Shown here one piece after another: positions 42,658 to 52,246 of a stretch of 64,000 nt of DNA; within the stretch, counting starts at the first letter, position 1, and each line of letters begins with the position of its first letter. The notes beneath the pieces are model-generated. The model ran no database searches and had not been told where the DNA came from. It was given only the letters and a program-made list of their open reading frames with translations. The DNA is from Rhizobium freirei PRF 81 (GTDB lineage: Bacteria > Pseudomonadota > Alphaproteobacteria > Rhizobiales > Rhizobiaceae): positions 540,002-604,001 of the forward strand of contig NZ_AQHN01000084.1 in NCBI RefSeq assembly GCF_000359745.1, written 5' to 3'. Made by a program: the position numbers and the translations under genes.

Positions 42658-45126
42658 CTAGGGGTGAAGATTGATGGAGAAATTGCTCCCCTGCCAGGTT
42701 TGACTGGAGAGCCAGAAGAAGGTGAAGGTGAGCGATGAACCAGCCTGAGCGGCTTGCGTCGGCAGGTCGACATAATAGATGCCAACGGCGGTGGTCGTGG
42801 TGGTGATATCCTGCCAGGTGTTCCAGCCATCGTTGGTCCAGCGGAGACGGAACGGAGCCGTCAGGGGAATGCGTGCCGTTTTGCCGGCCGCCATGGAGAG
42901 GAATTGGCGATCGAAATTCCACACCTCGAGCAAGCTCTTCGGGTGCGGTTTTTGATAACGTTCGGCGACGACATCGAGGCGGTCGAAGACTTGGCCGTCG
43001 GAGACGGAGCGGACAAGCTTGATATACTCCGCATGGGCCCACGCCAGAGGCATGGCGGAACCGGTCGGTCCGCCCTTGATGAGCGGAGGCTGAACATCAA
43101 GCAGGTCGGGAGCATTCCAAAGCTGTTCCGCGAGCAGGCCGCGTGCGCCGGCAAATGCCTCGAGATAGCGAAGATAAGGCTTTGCGTCGCGTCCGGCGGC
43201 GACTTCATAATGCGCGCGTTCTCCGGTCAGCAAAGGCCAAGGCCGACCGACGCCCTGCGGACCAAAAGCCTCACCGCGGTTGCCTTGCCCGTAGCCGTCA
43301 TGGTTGTAGCGGCGATAGCAAGGACCATTCGGTAGATCATCTTTCAGGACCGCATCGATGACGTTGATCGTATTCTTGATGATTGGGTCGTCGGCGGAAC
43401 GAATGCCGAGCCGGACGAGCTCCTGGAAGCCGCCATCGACGACGTCTCGGGCAGGGAACGCCCCTCCTTGAGGGATGTTCTTGAGATAAACGGTGGCGGT
43501 GTTGGGGTCCTCCGGCAGCGAAGGATTGCGATTGCTGCCGACCGATTTTACCTGGGTAGGGAGAATGCGGATATAATATTCATTGATCCCGGCGACGAGA
43601 CTGCCAGCGGTGGTGACGCACCAGGTTTCCAGGTGGGACTCGAGGAAGTCGGCATGTTCTCGCAGAAACTGGGCGGTTACCGGATCGCCCCAGCTGTGTT
43701 CCGCCAGATCGGCGGCGCAAATGAGGCCGGCAATGTTGGAGGCCAAGGTGGAGGGCGAATAGCCTTCGTTCTCCTCCCAGCGTTCTTCCTGCGTCATCGG
43801 TCCCTTGGCAATGAGCGCTCCGGCCGCGGCCAGCACCAGACGCTTTGGATTGTAGTTCTGAAGAGCGCCCTCCCGGCTCAGGTGATAGGCCAGGATAATT
43901 GGGTAGGAGATCTCATCGAGTTGAGTGCCATCCCAATAGGGGACGCCGTTGATGAAGAAATTCTGGTGGAAGCCGCCGTCGGGTGATTGGTTCGTGGCGA
44001 GGAACATCAACGCGCGCAGAGGCAGATCTTTTTCCCCCGCAGCGAGCAGCGCGGTGGCGCTTTGGCACATGTCGCGCGGCCAAACCAGATGATAGCCGGA
44101 ATTGCCGTCCTGATTGTTGTAGCCCCACGGGATGCTGAGGGAAGCAACCAGGGCGCCGAGCGAATTCTTGTCCTCGTGAGCAATGAGAATATTATGGCTC
44201 ATGTTGAACAGACGATCGTTGTCGCCGGTCGTCTTCGGAACCGGCTGAAACCCTGGGGTAGCGGCGCGAGCCGCGACCCAATCGCTGATGTAGGCCTGGA
44301 GCTGGCCGGGGGGTGACTCCTGGTCGAAGGGATAACTCAATGCTTCCCGGACCATGACCATGGCCGGATTCGGCTGCGAAGACATGCCTTCGCGGTTCTG
44401 ACAGAAGCCCAGCCCAAGCACGAATTCCGTGTCGCTACCCCGCGCAATCTCCGCCATCAAAGCGATGTTGCCGTTCTGAGCGCAGTTGTAGTCCCAAATC
44501 GGCAGACGTCGGTTGCCGATGATGTCCGTCCAACCGTCGTTGACGCCGACGAAGCCGCAGCTGGTGTGCCCGAGGCCGCAACTCGCGTTGAGAGCGAGCC
44601 AGTAATCGGCATGCCGGGCGACAAGCTTCTTACCGTCGGTCGTGACGGCAACATAGCCGGAGTTGTCCCCCCCCTGACCCTGGAGGTGCGGCGCCAGCAG
44701 TGCATAGACCTTGAGCCGGCCAAGCAGGTCCGGATGGTCGCTTACCAACCGGGTGCGGACGAGGAGACACGACGAGTCTGCAGACGCTATGATATCTTGA
44801 ATCACGGTGTACGGCTGCCCTATGGCGGTGCTGGTCAGCCGATAGGCCGGCGCACGCGCATCGATAGGCTCGCAGGTGTGGGTAAAGTCCCGCTGGGCGT
44901 CGTGGAAAAAGCTGACGCCGTCAGTGAACATCAGCTGGAAGTCGCGAATCTGAGGCGTATCAACGTCCGGGAAATAGATTTCGGTGACGATGCCGCCAAC
45001 AACGGTAAACCAGATTTGGCTGGCTGAAGAATATGCGGTTCCGACGGCGTCTTTATCAGCCCGGGTCCACATGGCGGTGGCTCCGGGACCGCCGGGGGCG
45101 GGATTGTCGGTAAGCAGAGTTGCCAT
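42658..45126 (-). CDS. Glycoside hydrolase family 15 protein (glucoamylase/glucodextranase-like)
   Basis: An 822-residue enzyme. The N-terminal super-beta-sandwich is about 1-285. The (alpha/alpha)6 catalytic domain is about 300-690, with YHLVWPRDM (345-353), the acid region RWEENEGYSPSTLA (449-462) and the base region WPLLTGERAHYEVAAG. A C-terminal beta domain (about 715-822) follows. It would release glucose from alpha-glucans. There is no signal peptide, so it probably acts inside the cell or on an imported oligosaccharide. It is the first gene of the set GH15, GMC, ferritin-like, small subunit. Confidence 0.87.
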   Translation of the reverse strand: MATLLTDNPAPGGPGATAMWTRADKDAVGTAYSSASQIWFTVVGGIVTEIYFPDVDTPQIRDFQLMFTDGVSFFHDAQRDFTHTCEPIDARAPAYRLTSTAIGQPYTVIQDIIASADSSCLLVRTRLVSDHPDLLGRLKVYALLAPHLQGQGGDNSGYVAVTTDGKKLVARHADYWLALNASCGLGHTSCGFVGVNDGWTDIIGNRRLPIWDYNCAQNGNIALMAEIARGSDTEFVLGLGFCQNREGMSSQPNPAMVMVREALSYPFDQESPPGQLQAYISDWVAARAATPGFQPVPKTTGDNDRLFNMSHNILIAHEDKNSLGALVASLSIPWGYNNQDGNSGYHLVWPRDMCQSATALLAAGEKDLPLRALMFLATNQSPDGGFHQNFFINGVPYWDGTQLDEISYPIILAYHLSREGALQNYNPKRLVLAAAGALIAKGPMTQEERWEENEGYSPSTLASNIAGLICAADLAEHSWGDPVTAQFLREHADFLESHLETWCVTTAGSLVAGINEYYIRILPTQVKSVGSNRNPSLPEDPNTATVYLKNIPQGGAFPARDVVDGGFQELVRLGIRSADDPIIKNTINVIDAVLKDDLPNGPCYRRYNHDGYGQGNRGEAFGPQGVGRPWPLLTGERAHYEVAAGRDAKPYLRYLEAFAGARGLLAEQLWNAPDLLDVQPPLIKGGPTGSAMPLAWAHAEYIKLVRSVSDGQVFDRLDVVAERYQKPHPKSLLEVWNFDRQFLSMAAGKTARIPLTAPFRLRWTNDGWNTWQDITTTTTAVGIYYVDLPTQAAQAGSSLTFTFFWLSSQTWQGSNFSINLHP

Positions 45127-45235
45127 GGTTTTCTCGCGTTCGGTTTACGGCCACAAATTCGTGGGCCATTCTAGGTGACGGAAGAATAGGCATTGGGCAG
45201 CGCCGGCCGTTTCGAAGCCGTTGCGCAATCTCTTG

Positions 45236-46891
45236 CTATGATTTTTTCCAGGTCGCATTGTCAGGGATCGACGTGGCGGGCACGACAACCTGAATAATCG
45301 ATGGACTGTTCGAATTCGATAATGCACCCAGGACGGCATCCTTCAGCTCGCCGTAGGTGTGAACTTTCCACCCCTGGCAACCGAAGACGTCTGCCAGCTT
45401 GCTGTAGTTCCACCGGTGCAGGAGGCATGATTTGTAAAACGGCTTCGTCCCACGGAAAGCCGCGGTATCGGCGAGCCACTGCTCCACACCATAGATGCCA
45501 TTGTCGATCACGAAAATTATCGGGTTGAGTTCGAAGCGGGTTTGCGTCGAGAGGCATTGGGCGGTCATTTGAAATCCGCCGTCGCCAGCAAAGATCATGA
45601 CCCGCTGATGGCTTTCCTTCGCCAGGCAGACACCTGTTGCAGCCGGGCCGATATAGCCTATGGCCGAGTAGGATGATTGCGAGATAAAACTTCTGGGGGT
45701 CGGCACTTTAAGCAGCAGGCTTCCGAAATAGTTCATGCTCGCATCGCTGCCGACGATGGTATCTTTTCCTATAAACTCGGGAATAAAATCATAGAATCCC
45801 TGATAAGTGATCGGGTTCGCCAAATTCCCCTCAGGCGCTTCTGGAACTGGGGGGCGCGAAAAATATCGTGTCCCGCGCGTAACCCCTTTTTCGAGCAAAC
45901 CGTCGATCAAGTCCGCCAAGGAAACCTGCGCGCTGAAATATGCGCCATATTTAACCGTATCCAGCGAAACAAATGCGGTATGCTCGAAATCGGTAGGCCA
46001 GCCCAGCGCGTTGATGTCCGTCAGCCAAACACCCAAAGCCAATATAAAATCGGAATCCGTGACCAGTTCCTGGACGGATGCAGCCGACGATTGGCCGTCA
46101 AATACGCCGGCAAACAGCGCATCATCTTCGGACAAGACAGCTTTGCTCAAAAGCTCCGTAACGTATGGGATTTTTAGTTGCCGAAGCAGGTCTTCCGCCT
46201 TTTCGCGCAGGCCAAATCGGTCGATCTCCACGCCGATCCAAATGAGGGGTTTGGCAGCGTTTTCCAATCTTTCGTTGATTTGATCGATCGACTGACGCAA
46301 ACTTTGCGGGTTTGAGAAAATCCGAGCCGCCTTTAGAGCCTTTGCCGGACGGTCACATTCCAAGTCAACTATATCCTCAAGAAGCTCGATATAAACCGGG
46401 CGCATTTCCGTTATGCATTGCGTTAATGCATAGTCTATGAGCATCGGGGCAAGGTCGGGGCTGTCAATTCTGACGGCTGCGGTCGTTATGTATTCGAAAA
46501 CCTGAAGATCGGTTTCTCGCCCGCTGATGAAGTGGTGAGAGCTGAAGCCGGTCTGCTCGAATGTGAGCGTTCTTTGTATGCTCGGTGTCCCGTTGATCAG
46601 GACGACCGGCACCTTCTCCACATAGGCGCCTGCAATGGCGTTCACCGCAGACAATGCGCCGGCCGAATAAGTGACACAGAGTGCGCCAATTCCTCTCAGC
46701 CTGGCATATCCATCCGCGGCATAGCCTGCATTGAGTTCGTTGACTTCTTCTATGACCTGGATGTGACTTGGTTCGACATAGTTGTTCACCCAGTCTATCG
46801 AATAGTCACCAGCGATAGAGAACAGATGCTCCAGCTTCAGTTCAAGAAGCCTGTCGACCAGATATTGTCCTACAGTATATTTGTTGTCCAT
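45236..46891 (-). CDS. Thiamine diphosphate-dependent decarboxylase (pyruvate/indolepyruvate decarboxylase-like)
   Basis: A 551-residue ThDP enzyme with the catalytic Glu in EVNELNAGYAADGYAR (about 48-63), the double His in FSSHHFI (about 113) as in pyruvate decarboxylase, and the ThDP/Mg site GDGGFQMTAQCLS ... NNG-type VIDNGIYGVEQW. Family members decarboxylate pyruvate, phenylpyruvate or indolepyruvate to aldehydes; the substrate here is unknown. The start at MDNKYTVGQYL is preferred over a TTG-like longer frame. It lies 39 bases after the MBL gene and 109 bases before GH15. Confidence 0.85.
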   Translation of the reverse strand: MDNKYTVGQYLVDRLLELKLEHLFSIAGDYSIDWVNNYVEPSHIQVIEEVNELNAGYAADGYARLRGIGALCVTYSAGALSAVNAIAGAYVEKVPVVLINGTPSIQRTLTFEQTGFSSHHFISGRETDLQVFEYITTAAVRIDSPDLAPMLIDYALTQCITEMRPVYIELLEDIVDLECDRPAKALKAARIFSNPQSLRQSIDQINERLENAAKPLIWIGVEIDRFGLREKAEDLLRQLKIPYVTELLSKAVLSEDDALFAGVFDGQSSAASVQELVTDSDFILALGVWLTDINALGWPTDFEHTAFVSLDTVKYGAYFSAQVSLADLIDGLLEKGVTRGTRYFSRPPVPEAPEGNLANPITYQGFYDFIPEFIGKDTIVGSDASMNYFGSLLLKVPTPRSFISQSSYSAIGYIGPAATGVCLAKESHQRVMIFAGDGGFQMTAQCLSTQTRFELNPIIFVIDNGIYGVEQWLADTAAFRGTKPFYKSCLLHRWNYSKLADVFGCQGWKVHTYGELKDAVLGALSNSNSPSIIQVVVPATSIPDNATWKKS

Positions 46892-46930
46892 GGCTTGAAG
46901 TTCCGTTGTTAACTGCAAGTGACAAGGGCA

Positions 46931-47755
46931 TTAAAACTCGCTCGCGCCATCGAATAGCCGCGGCAGGTATATGTCGAATATTCCCGGACACTTACGCTCG
47001 GGGTATCTTTGGAGCATGAAATCTTTAAAGGCGCTGTTCGCTAATCCGTCGCCAACTGCCTGCATGGCTGCAGAGAGGTATTCGATATTTCTGGCCACTT
47101 CGGTTTTATCGGCCGGAAAGCCGTGGCCCGGCATGAAGAATTCGTAATCCGATACCAGCATTTCTTCCAGGATTCGAATCCAGTGATTCATATATTTCGT
47201 TAAATAGAGATGCGTTCCGCTATAAATTAGATCTTGCACAATATAAGTTTGGTGTTCCGGGAGGCCGATTGCGAGAAGGAAATCTATTTCGGTATCTATT
47301 ATCTTTTTAAAGACGTATTTGACGCCATCTATAGTTTCATCCCCAGGCGAAACGCTTCTTTCCGGGATAATTATATTATTGGGCGCGAGGTCGCCCATTT
47401 TCCAATGGTCGTTCAGCGAATCCTCTCCATGCGCCTTGAGAAAGCTTATCGTTTCGGGCAGCGCATAAATGGCAACATCGCTGAATGCGGCTGCCAATCC
47501 AAACCAATGATCGGGGTGCCTGTGCGAAAGATAGACCCTGTCTATCGGTTTCCCGAGACTGTCCGCATAGGCTCTGAATTGCTTTGCGTAGGGGACCAGA
47601 AATTGTCCGTCGACAAGAACGAGCTTGTTTTTACTTTCAATAATATGGGTTGCATTCGCAATGCTATCGTCTGCGAAAGACGAAATGAACGTGTGGATAC
47701 GGACATCGCCCATCCGTTTTGCGATTATTAGGGGAGCCGGGAGTTGAGTCACCAT
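46931..47755 (-). CDS. MBL-fold metallohydrolase
   Basis: A 274-residue metallo-beta-lactamase-fold protein with LSHRHPDHWFG (HxHxDH) at about 77-85 and a further metal ligand in MPGHGFPADKT (about 212). The start at MVTQLPAPL is chosen because GGAG lies 6 bases upstream; an in-frame ATG 12 bases earlier lacks a site. It heads a pair with the ThDP decarboxylase. The DNA looks clearly more AT-rich than the flanking operons, suggesting recent transfer. The substrate is unknown. Confidence 0.82.
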   Translation of the reverse strand: MVTQLPAPLIIAKRMGDVRIHTFISSFADDSIANATHIIESKNKLVLVDGQFLVPYAKQFRAYADSLGKPIDRVYLSHRHPDHWFGLAAAFSDVAIYALPETISFLKAHGEDSLNDHWKMGDLAPNNIIIPERSVSPGDETIDGVKYVFKKIIDTEIDFLLAIGLPEHQTYIVQDLIYSGTHLYLTKYMNHWIRILEEMLVSDYEFFMPGHGFPADKTEVARNIEYLSAAMQAVGDGLANSAFKDFMLQRYPERKCPGIFDIYLPRLFDGASEF

Positions 47756-47883
47756 AGGAATCTCCATGATTCAATGGATACTTGAGGCGCTTTGTCGTTC
47801 ATGTTTGCTATGGGTTCGAGCACAGTCGCTCGCCCGTAGAATTATCTTAAAGGTTGCGGACGAGACCGCCGCCTTTCTCGCGT

Positions 47884-47912
47884 GTCATCCCAGAGCCTTG
47901 TTCTGGGATGAC
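47884..47912. repeat. Hairpin of dispersed-repeat type
   Basis: GTCATCCCAGA and TCTGGGATGAC form a perfect 11-bp stem with a 7-base loop. The motif looks like a short dispersed palindrome I recall from rhizobial gaps. It lies 50 bases after the epimerase stop and 130 bases before the MBL start on the minus strand, so it may also act as a terminator between the two units. Confidence 0.55.
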
Positions 47913-47962
47913 GCAGCATCCCGTGCCGATTAACTATCGCCGGCGTGTGTCGCGGGTCGATG

Positions 47963-48988
47963 CTACGGATGAGATCGAAAACGAGCGAAGGAAGCGAGCT
48001 GCTCTTTCAGGGTCGCCAACGCGGCGCTTGCAACCTGATAGGCGCTGTCGCGATCCGGCTCGGGCTTGTCTTCGCCCGGCCGCCAGAAGCGCCGACGTGC
48101 CATCCTCATCGAGCTGTCGAACGGGGGAATCGCGTTGAACACTTCGATCAGGTAAGGTCCGCGGTAAACCGGCTCGATCTCGCCCAACATGATATCCCAG
48201 GGGATCCAGCTGTCCTTTATCGCACCACGGTCCGGCGCGGAGACATGGACGTAATACAGCCGGTCTTGCTGTACAGCCCGGGCTACATTTCTTTTGAACG
48301 TCGCAGGCCCCTGGCTTTCCATAAGAACTTGAGCGGTATCGATCGTTACGCCACATCGCGGCGCCTCGGCACCTTCCAGGAAATCCAACGCCTCCGAAAC
48401 CATGTTGGGTGGGGGCGTTTCCCAACTCTTCACCGGCTCGATGGCAAGCTTCACGCCCTTCCTGGAGGCGTATTCCGTCAGCTCCTGAAAGACGGAGCGC
48501 GCCGCGATATATCGTGGCGTCATCCAATCCAGAAGGGCATCGCTCCAGATCGGGTCACCGGAGTCCGTCAGTGGAAAGACCCCGTAAGGGTAGAGGAACG
48601 GCCCTGACATGATCGAATCCCCTCTGCCTAGCGCCGATGTGATGTCGACGCGCGATTTGAGGTAGGACAGAGCTTGCCTGCGCTGTTCTTCATAAGGTGA
48701 CGTGGGATCGAAGGTTCGCGTGGTTCCAACGTTGGTTGTGAACTTCGCATCCTCCAGGCCGGCCTTATCGAAGGCCTTCTTGAGGTGAACATAGCTCTCG
48801 ACCTCAAGCGCATGATTGATGCCCGCAGGCCCGGCGGCGATATGCAGGTCAAAACCGCTATAGCCCATTTCGGTGAGGGCCTTAAGATGTTTGACGAGAA
48901 CCTGCGTATAATCGGTATCGTCCGGTCGCAAATCGGCCGTGAACATAAAGAAGCTGAAGTAGATTTCTCGATTGGATGTCCCAGTCAT
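47963..48988 (-). CDS. Sugar phosphate isomerase/epimerase-type TIM barrel protein
   Basis: A 341-residue AP-endonuclease-2/xylose-isomerase-like barrel. Metal-site strands are visible: LAIEPVKSWE (Glu), GVTIDTAQVLM (Asp), YYVHVSAPDRG (His) and YLIEVFNAI (Glu). The usual DTxH has Gln in place of His (DTAQ). It starts 1 base after the IolE-like gene, so the two are coupled. Members isomerise or dehydrate keto-sugars. The exact reaction is unknown. GGGGTGG precedes the ATG. Confidence 0.82.
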   Translation of the reverse strand: MTGTSNREIYFSFFMFTADLRPDDTDYTQVLVKHLKALTEMGYSGFDLHIAAGPAGINHALEVESYVHLKKAFDKAGLEDAKFTTNVGTTRTFDPTSPYEEQRRQALSYLKSRVDITSALGRGDSIMSGPFLYPYGVFPLTDSGDPIWSDALLDWMTPRYIAARSVFQELTEYASRKGVKLAIEPVKSWETPPPNMVSEALDFLEGAEAPRCGVTIDTAQVLMESQGPATFKRNVARAVQQDRLYYVHVSAPDRGAIKDSWIPWDIMLGEIEPVYRGPYLIEVFNAIPPFDSSMRMARRRFWRPGEDKPEPDRDSAYQVASAALATLKEQLASFARFRSHP

Positions 48989-48989
48989 T

Positions 48990-49952
48990 TTACCACCCCA
49001 GCTCCTCGCGCAGAAATGCTCGCGCTGTTTTAGCGCATTGAAGCGGATCTGCTTTTGTTGGGTCCTGTTCTGCCTCGATGACCATCCACCGGTCATAACC
49101 CGCACTTTTCAGGATTCTCATAATGGGACGAAGGTCCAAATCCCCGTCCGGATCGCCCGGGACAGTAAAGATGCCCTGCATGATCGCCTGGTAAAAACTA
49201 AATTTGTTGTCTACGGCGAGCGGAAGGACATTCCGGCGTACGTTCTTTAGATGAACGTGTTTGATGCGGCTCGCATATCTCTCTGTCAGATCTTCGATTT
49301 CGCTTTGACTAGCTTCCCTGTAGTGCTTGGCGTCCCCATAATCCTTGTAGTTTACTGCGCCTCCATAGTGCAGATGACCGGTATCCAGGCAAAGCCCCAC
49401 ATAGCTGGGATTGGTTGACTCCATCAACCTGACGGTCTCTTTGATCGTCATAACGCCCGTTCCTACATGCGGGTGATAGCTTAGCTGCATGCCTTGTTCA
49501 TGTGCGTACTGACCCGCTCTATCCAGTAGGCTAGTCAATAGATACCACTGTGGTTCATTGAAAATGGGGCGGTCGGTCAACACCGATTTCGTTCGAACCT
49601 GATTAACGGCATTGGCAAGCTCGGCGACGACGACATCCTGCGCACCCACCGACTTCAAAAAGGCTACTTGAGCCTGGAATGCCGAAAATGCCTCTTCGAT
49701 GTCGACACCTGTGGTGAATGTCGTGCCGTCCCACGTCGCAGCTATTTTAAGGTTCCGAGAACTCAGTGCATGTAAGAGTGATGGAACATGAGTCGGATAG
49801 TTGTGTCCGGTGCTGCCGCCTTCGAAGCCCGCCTTTGCCGTCTGCTCCAGAATGGTCTGATATGGAACGTCATTGCCAATTTCGGGAAAATCGTCGTTTG
49901 TCCAACCGGTCGGCTGTATTCCAAGTGTCATCTTTACGGGAAAAGTGTCCAT
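48990..49952 (-). CDS. IolE-like TIM barrel protein (inosose dehydratase family)
   Basis: A 320-residue protein beginning MDTFPVKMTLGIQPTGWTND with the WTNDDFPEIG motif typical of myo-inosose dehydratases. Metal-site strands are VVVAELANAV, GLCLDTGHLHYGG, KHVHLKNV and WMVIEAEQD. It would remove water from a keto-inositol or a similar keto-sugar. No other iol gene is present. It heads a two-gene unit with the epimerase-like gene. Sequence around it is AT-rich relative to the window. Confidence 0.8.
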   Translation of the reverse strand: MDTFPVKMTLGIQPTGWTNDDFPEIGNDVPYQTILEQTAKAGFEGGSTGHNYPTHVPSLLHALSSRNLKIAATWDGTTFTTGVDIEEAFSAFQAQVAFLKSVGAQDVVVAELANAVNQVRTKSVLTDRPIFNEPQWYLLTSLLDRAGQYAHEQGMQLSYHPHVGTGVMTIKETVRLMESTNPSYVGLCLDTGHLHYGGAVNYKDYGDAKHYREASQSEIEDLTERYASRIKHVHLKNVRRNVLPLAVDNKFSFYQAIMQGIFTVPGDPDGDLDLRPIMRILKSAGYDRWMVIEAEQDPTKADPLQCAKTARAFLREELGW

Positions 49953-50698
49953 GGATCTGCGCCTTCTTGTGATCTATTTCGATACAAGCTGCCCGATAAG
50001 TTATTGAAATGTAGGATAGCATCGAATTATCTGCTAGGATGGTGATCCCGGCAGGCATGTCTCAGATATACCAAGCTGCACATCAAACGACTTTCGCCAT
50101 TTCTGGAGCTTGACGAACTATTATGACAATTCGATTATCGTCCCCAAAATTTGCTGTGCTTTGGAGTGCTGGGGATGCTGTGGAAATAGCATGTTCGACC
50201 GGCGGCTGCAATTGATAATTGTTGCTTCGCGCTTAAAGACGAGAATCTCGTTAATCATCTGCAACCGTACACGTCGATGGCTTCCATCATCCGCCGCTCC
50301 GTCTGCTCCATCTGGGTGATATCCGGCCGCGGCCGCTGTCGTGGCCAAGTGGCGTAAGTCAGTTATTCGGTAAACTGACTGATCATTTTGTCCTCCCAGC
50401 CGCTATCTTAGGCTTTCCCTGTCAGCGAATTGAAGCTCGGTATATGCTGATCGCGAAAGCTGTTTGTGATCGCTGAGTTGGGCATGCCGCCGCTGTCATG
50501 GATAAACAGTCATCGTTGCTATCGCCCGTGAACTCGCCGTCTTTATCTTGGAAATTGCAGCGACGGTTTCCTCACTCCAAAGTCTGCTTGAACGAAAGGG
50601 CGCTCGGCGGCGAAGGAGAAGGCAGGCCCAATTCCATCAGGCTGTCCATTGTGTGAATACGCGTCGGGCCGTGGCCCCAATCGTGTCAGCGAAACCAA
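49953..50698. other. 750-base intergenic stretch, AT-rich
   Basis: The promoter of the IolE-like unit should be near 49960-50110. Open frames here are short and without similarity. A 20-base inverted repeat (TCAGTT, 8 bases, AACTGA; 50359-50378) is visible. The region marks the right edge of the AT-rich block. Confidence 0.45.
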
Positions 50699-52246
50699 TT
50701 ACTTATGATAGGTCTTGGCATCGGCATCCCCATGCTGATTTGCAGGCTGGGATTCCATTCGCGCTAGATGATAGACCGACATGGCCTTGCTGACGCCCTT
50801 GAGTTCGGCTTCGCTTTTTACCACGGGATATGGCGCAATGATTTCCGCCACGGCCGGCGCACTGTAAACTTCCTCGGTGATGCAAATCTCGTCGCCATCG
50901 GCGAGGTTTTGCACCCGCGCGGCGATATTCACCGTCTGGCCGAAATAATCGAGCCGCTCGTTGAGCGTAACAGCGATCGCGGCGCCCCGGTGTACGCCGA
51001 TTTTAAGGATGAAATCACGTTGCAGACGGTCTCGGTTTAGCTGATCTACGGCCTCGCGCATGTCAAGCGCCGCCTGTACTGCATCGGCCGAAGTCAAAAA
51101 CGCCGCCATCACCGCGTCACCGATCGTCTTGGTGACGGCTCCATTGTGCCGAACGGTTGCGTCGAGAAGATGCTGGAAGTGCCGTTGCACCTGAATGTAG
51201 GCGTTAAGGTCGCCGATCCGCTCGTAGAGCGCCGTGGAGCCCTTGAGATCGGTGAATACGAGGGTGACGTCGAGAACCGCAATGCCCTCAGCGGCGCTGA
51301 TTACCTCTGAGCGGAAGAAATCGCGAAAGGTTTGCGTCGTCAGCAGTCGCTTGCCGGACAGCGACGGCGTGAAGTGAAGCTTCGGGCGCTGAGACGCCGC
51401 CTCCGGAAGCTGCAGGACGCCGAATACCACCGGCAGCTTACCATCGTTGCGAACTTCGAACACGACCTTACCCGGCGCGATGCGCGCGGCGGCGGCCACG
51501 CATTTGCCGCGGTCGAGTGTAACCGGCACATAGGATGGCGTTACACCCGTCCCCCTTTCTACGGGGAAGAAAAATTGGGCGTCGCTGTCGAAATCCTGGC
51601 CCAGAAGCGCGCCCTCGGTGGCATCAACCTCGAGATTGGCAGTAGAGCCTGGCTCTATTCGCGTAAGTACCCTTACCAGCTGTTTGGCCGTCTCGCTCCA
51701 TGGCACGCCATCGGGCATTATGCCGCCCGACGTCAATTTATATTGGAAGACATAATCCCAGGCTGAAAGCGCATCCGGTTTGTGGAAGCGGATGCTGCGA
51801 ACGGCGGGCGAAACCGTAAATGTCACAGTGATGTAATCGTCGAGTGCGGCGTCGTAGTCGCTTTGACAGAGGTGGCAGTGGAAATGCGTATGCAATTTGC
51901 GCAGGCTTCGGAAGCTCTCGACAACGTCGGAGCACATCGGACAAACGAGTAGCCAATCCATGTCGAATAGCCCAGCTACGCATGCATGGAGGAAAAGGTC
52001 GACCGCTTCAGCTTCGGCGATCGATTTCTCCTCTGCGAACAGGATCGGATTAATGCGATAGAGTGCCTCGTCCATGCCCGAGCGCAGCAGCATCTCGAGC
52101 CGCGAGACGACGCGCGGGCTCCAGGATTTGGCCTTTTCAACCACGACCAAGCGCTCTTCAAGCTTTTTTTCGTCGATCATAGGATTATACTGCGATGACA
52201 CCTCGACCATTCTCGGCGTTCCGTTAAACGTAAATACACAATTCAT
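50699..52246 (-). CDS. Class III adenylate/guanylate cyclase with zinc-ribbon-like N-terminal region (DUF5939 type)
   Basis: A 515-residue protein. The N-terminal part holds four cysteines in two CxxC-like pairs (CPMCSDVV near 98 and HCHLCQSD near 124), suggesting a zinc ribbon, then a beta-rich domain to about 320. The C-terminal cyclase domain (about 330-500) has VTLVFTDLKGSTALYER (metal Asp), KTIGDAVMAAF and YFGQTVNIAARVQNL. It should make cAMP or cGMP in the cytoplasm. The start is uncertain: ATG 52246 abuts a hairpin, and MVEVSSQ or MIDEKKL are later options. Confidence 0.85.
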   Translation of the reverse strand: MNCVFTFNGTPRMVEVSSQYNPMIDEKKLEERLVVVEKAKSWSPRVVSRLEMLLRSGMDEALYRINPILFAEEKSIAEAEAVDLFLHACVAGLFDMDWLLVCPMCSDVVESFRSLRKLHTHFHCHLCQSDYDAALDDYITVTFTVSPAVRSIRFHKPDALSAWDYVFQYKLTSGGIMPDGVPWSETAKQLVRVLTRIEPGSTANLEVDATEGALLGQDFDSDAQFFFPVERGTGVTPSYVPVTLDRGKCVAAAARIAPGKVVFEVRNDGKLPVVFGVLQLPEAASQRPKLHFTPSLSGKRLLTTQTFRDFFRSEVISAAEGIAVLDVTLVFTDLKGSTALYERIGDLNAYIQVQRHFQHLLDATVRHNGAVTKTIGDAVMAAFLTSADAVQAALDMREAVDQLNRDRLQRDFILKIGVHRGAAIAVTLNERLDYFGQTVNIAARVQNLADGDEICITEEVYSAPAVAEIIAPYPVVKSEAELKGVSKAMSVYHLARMESQPANQHGDADAKTYHK

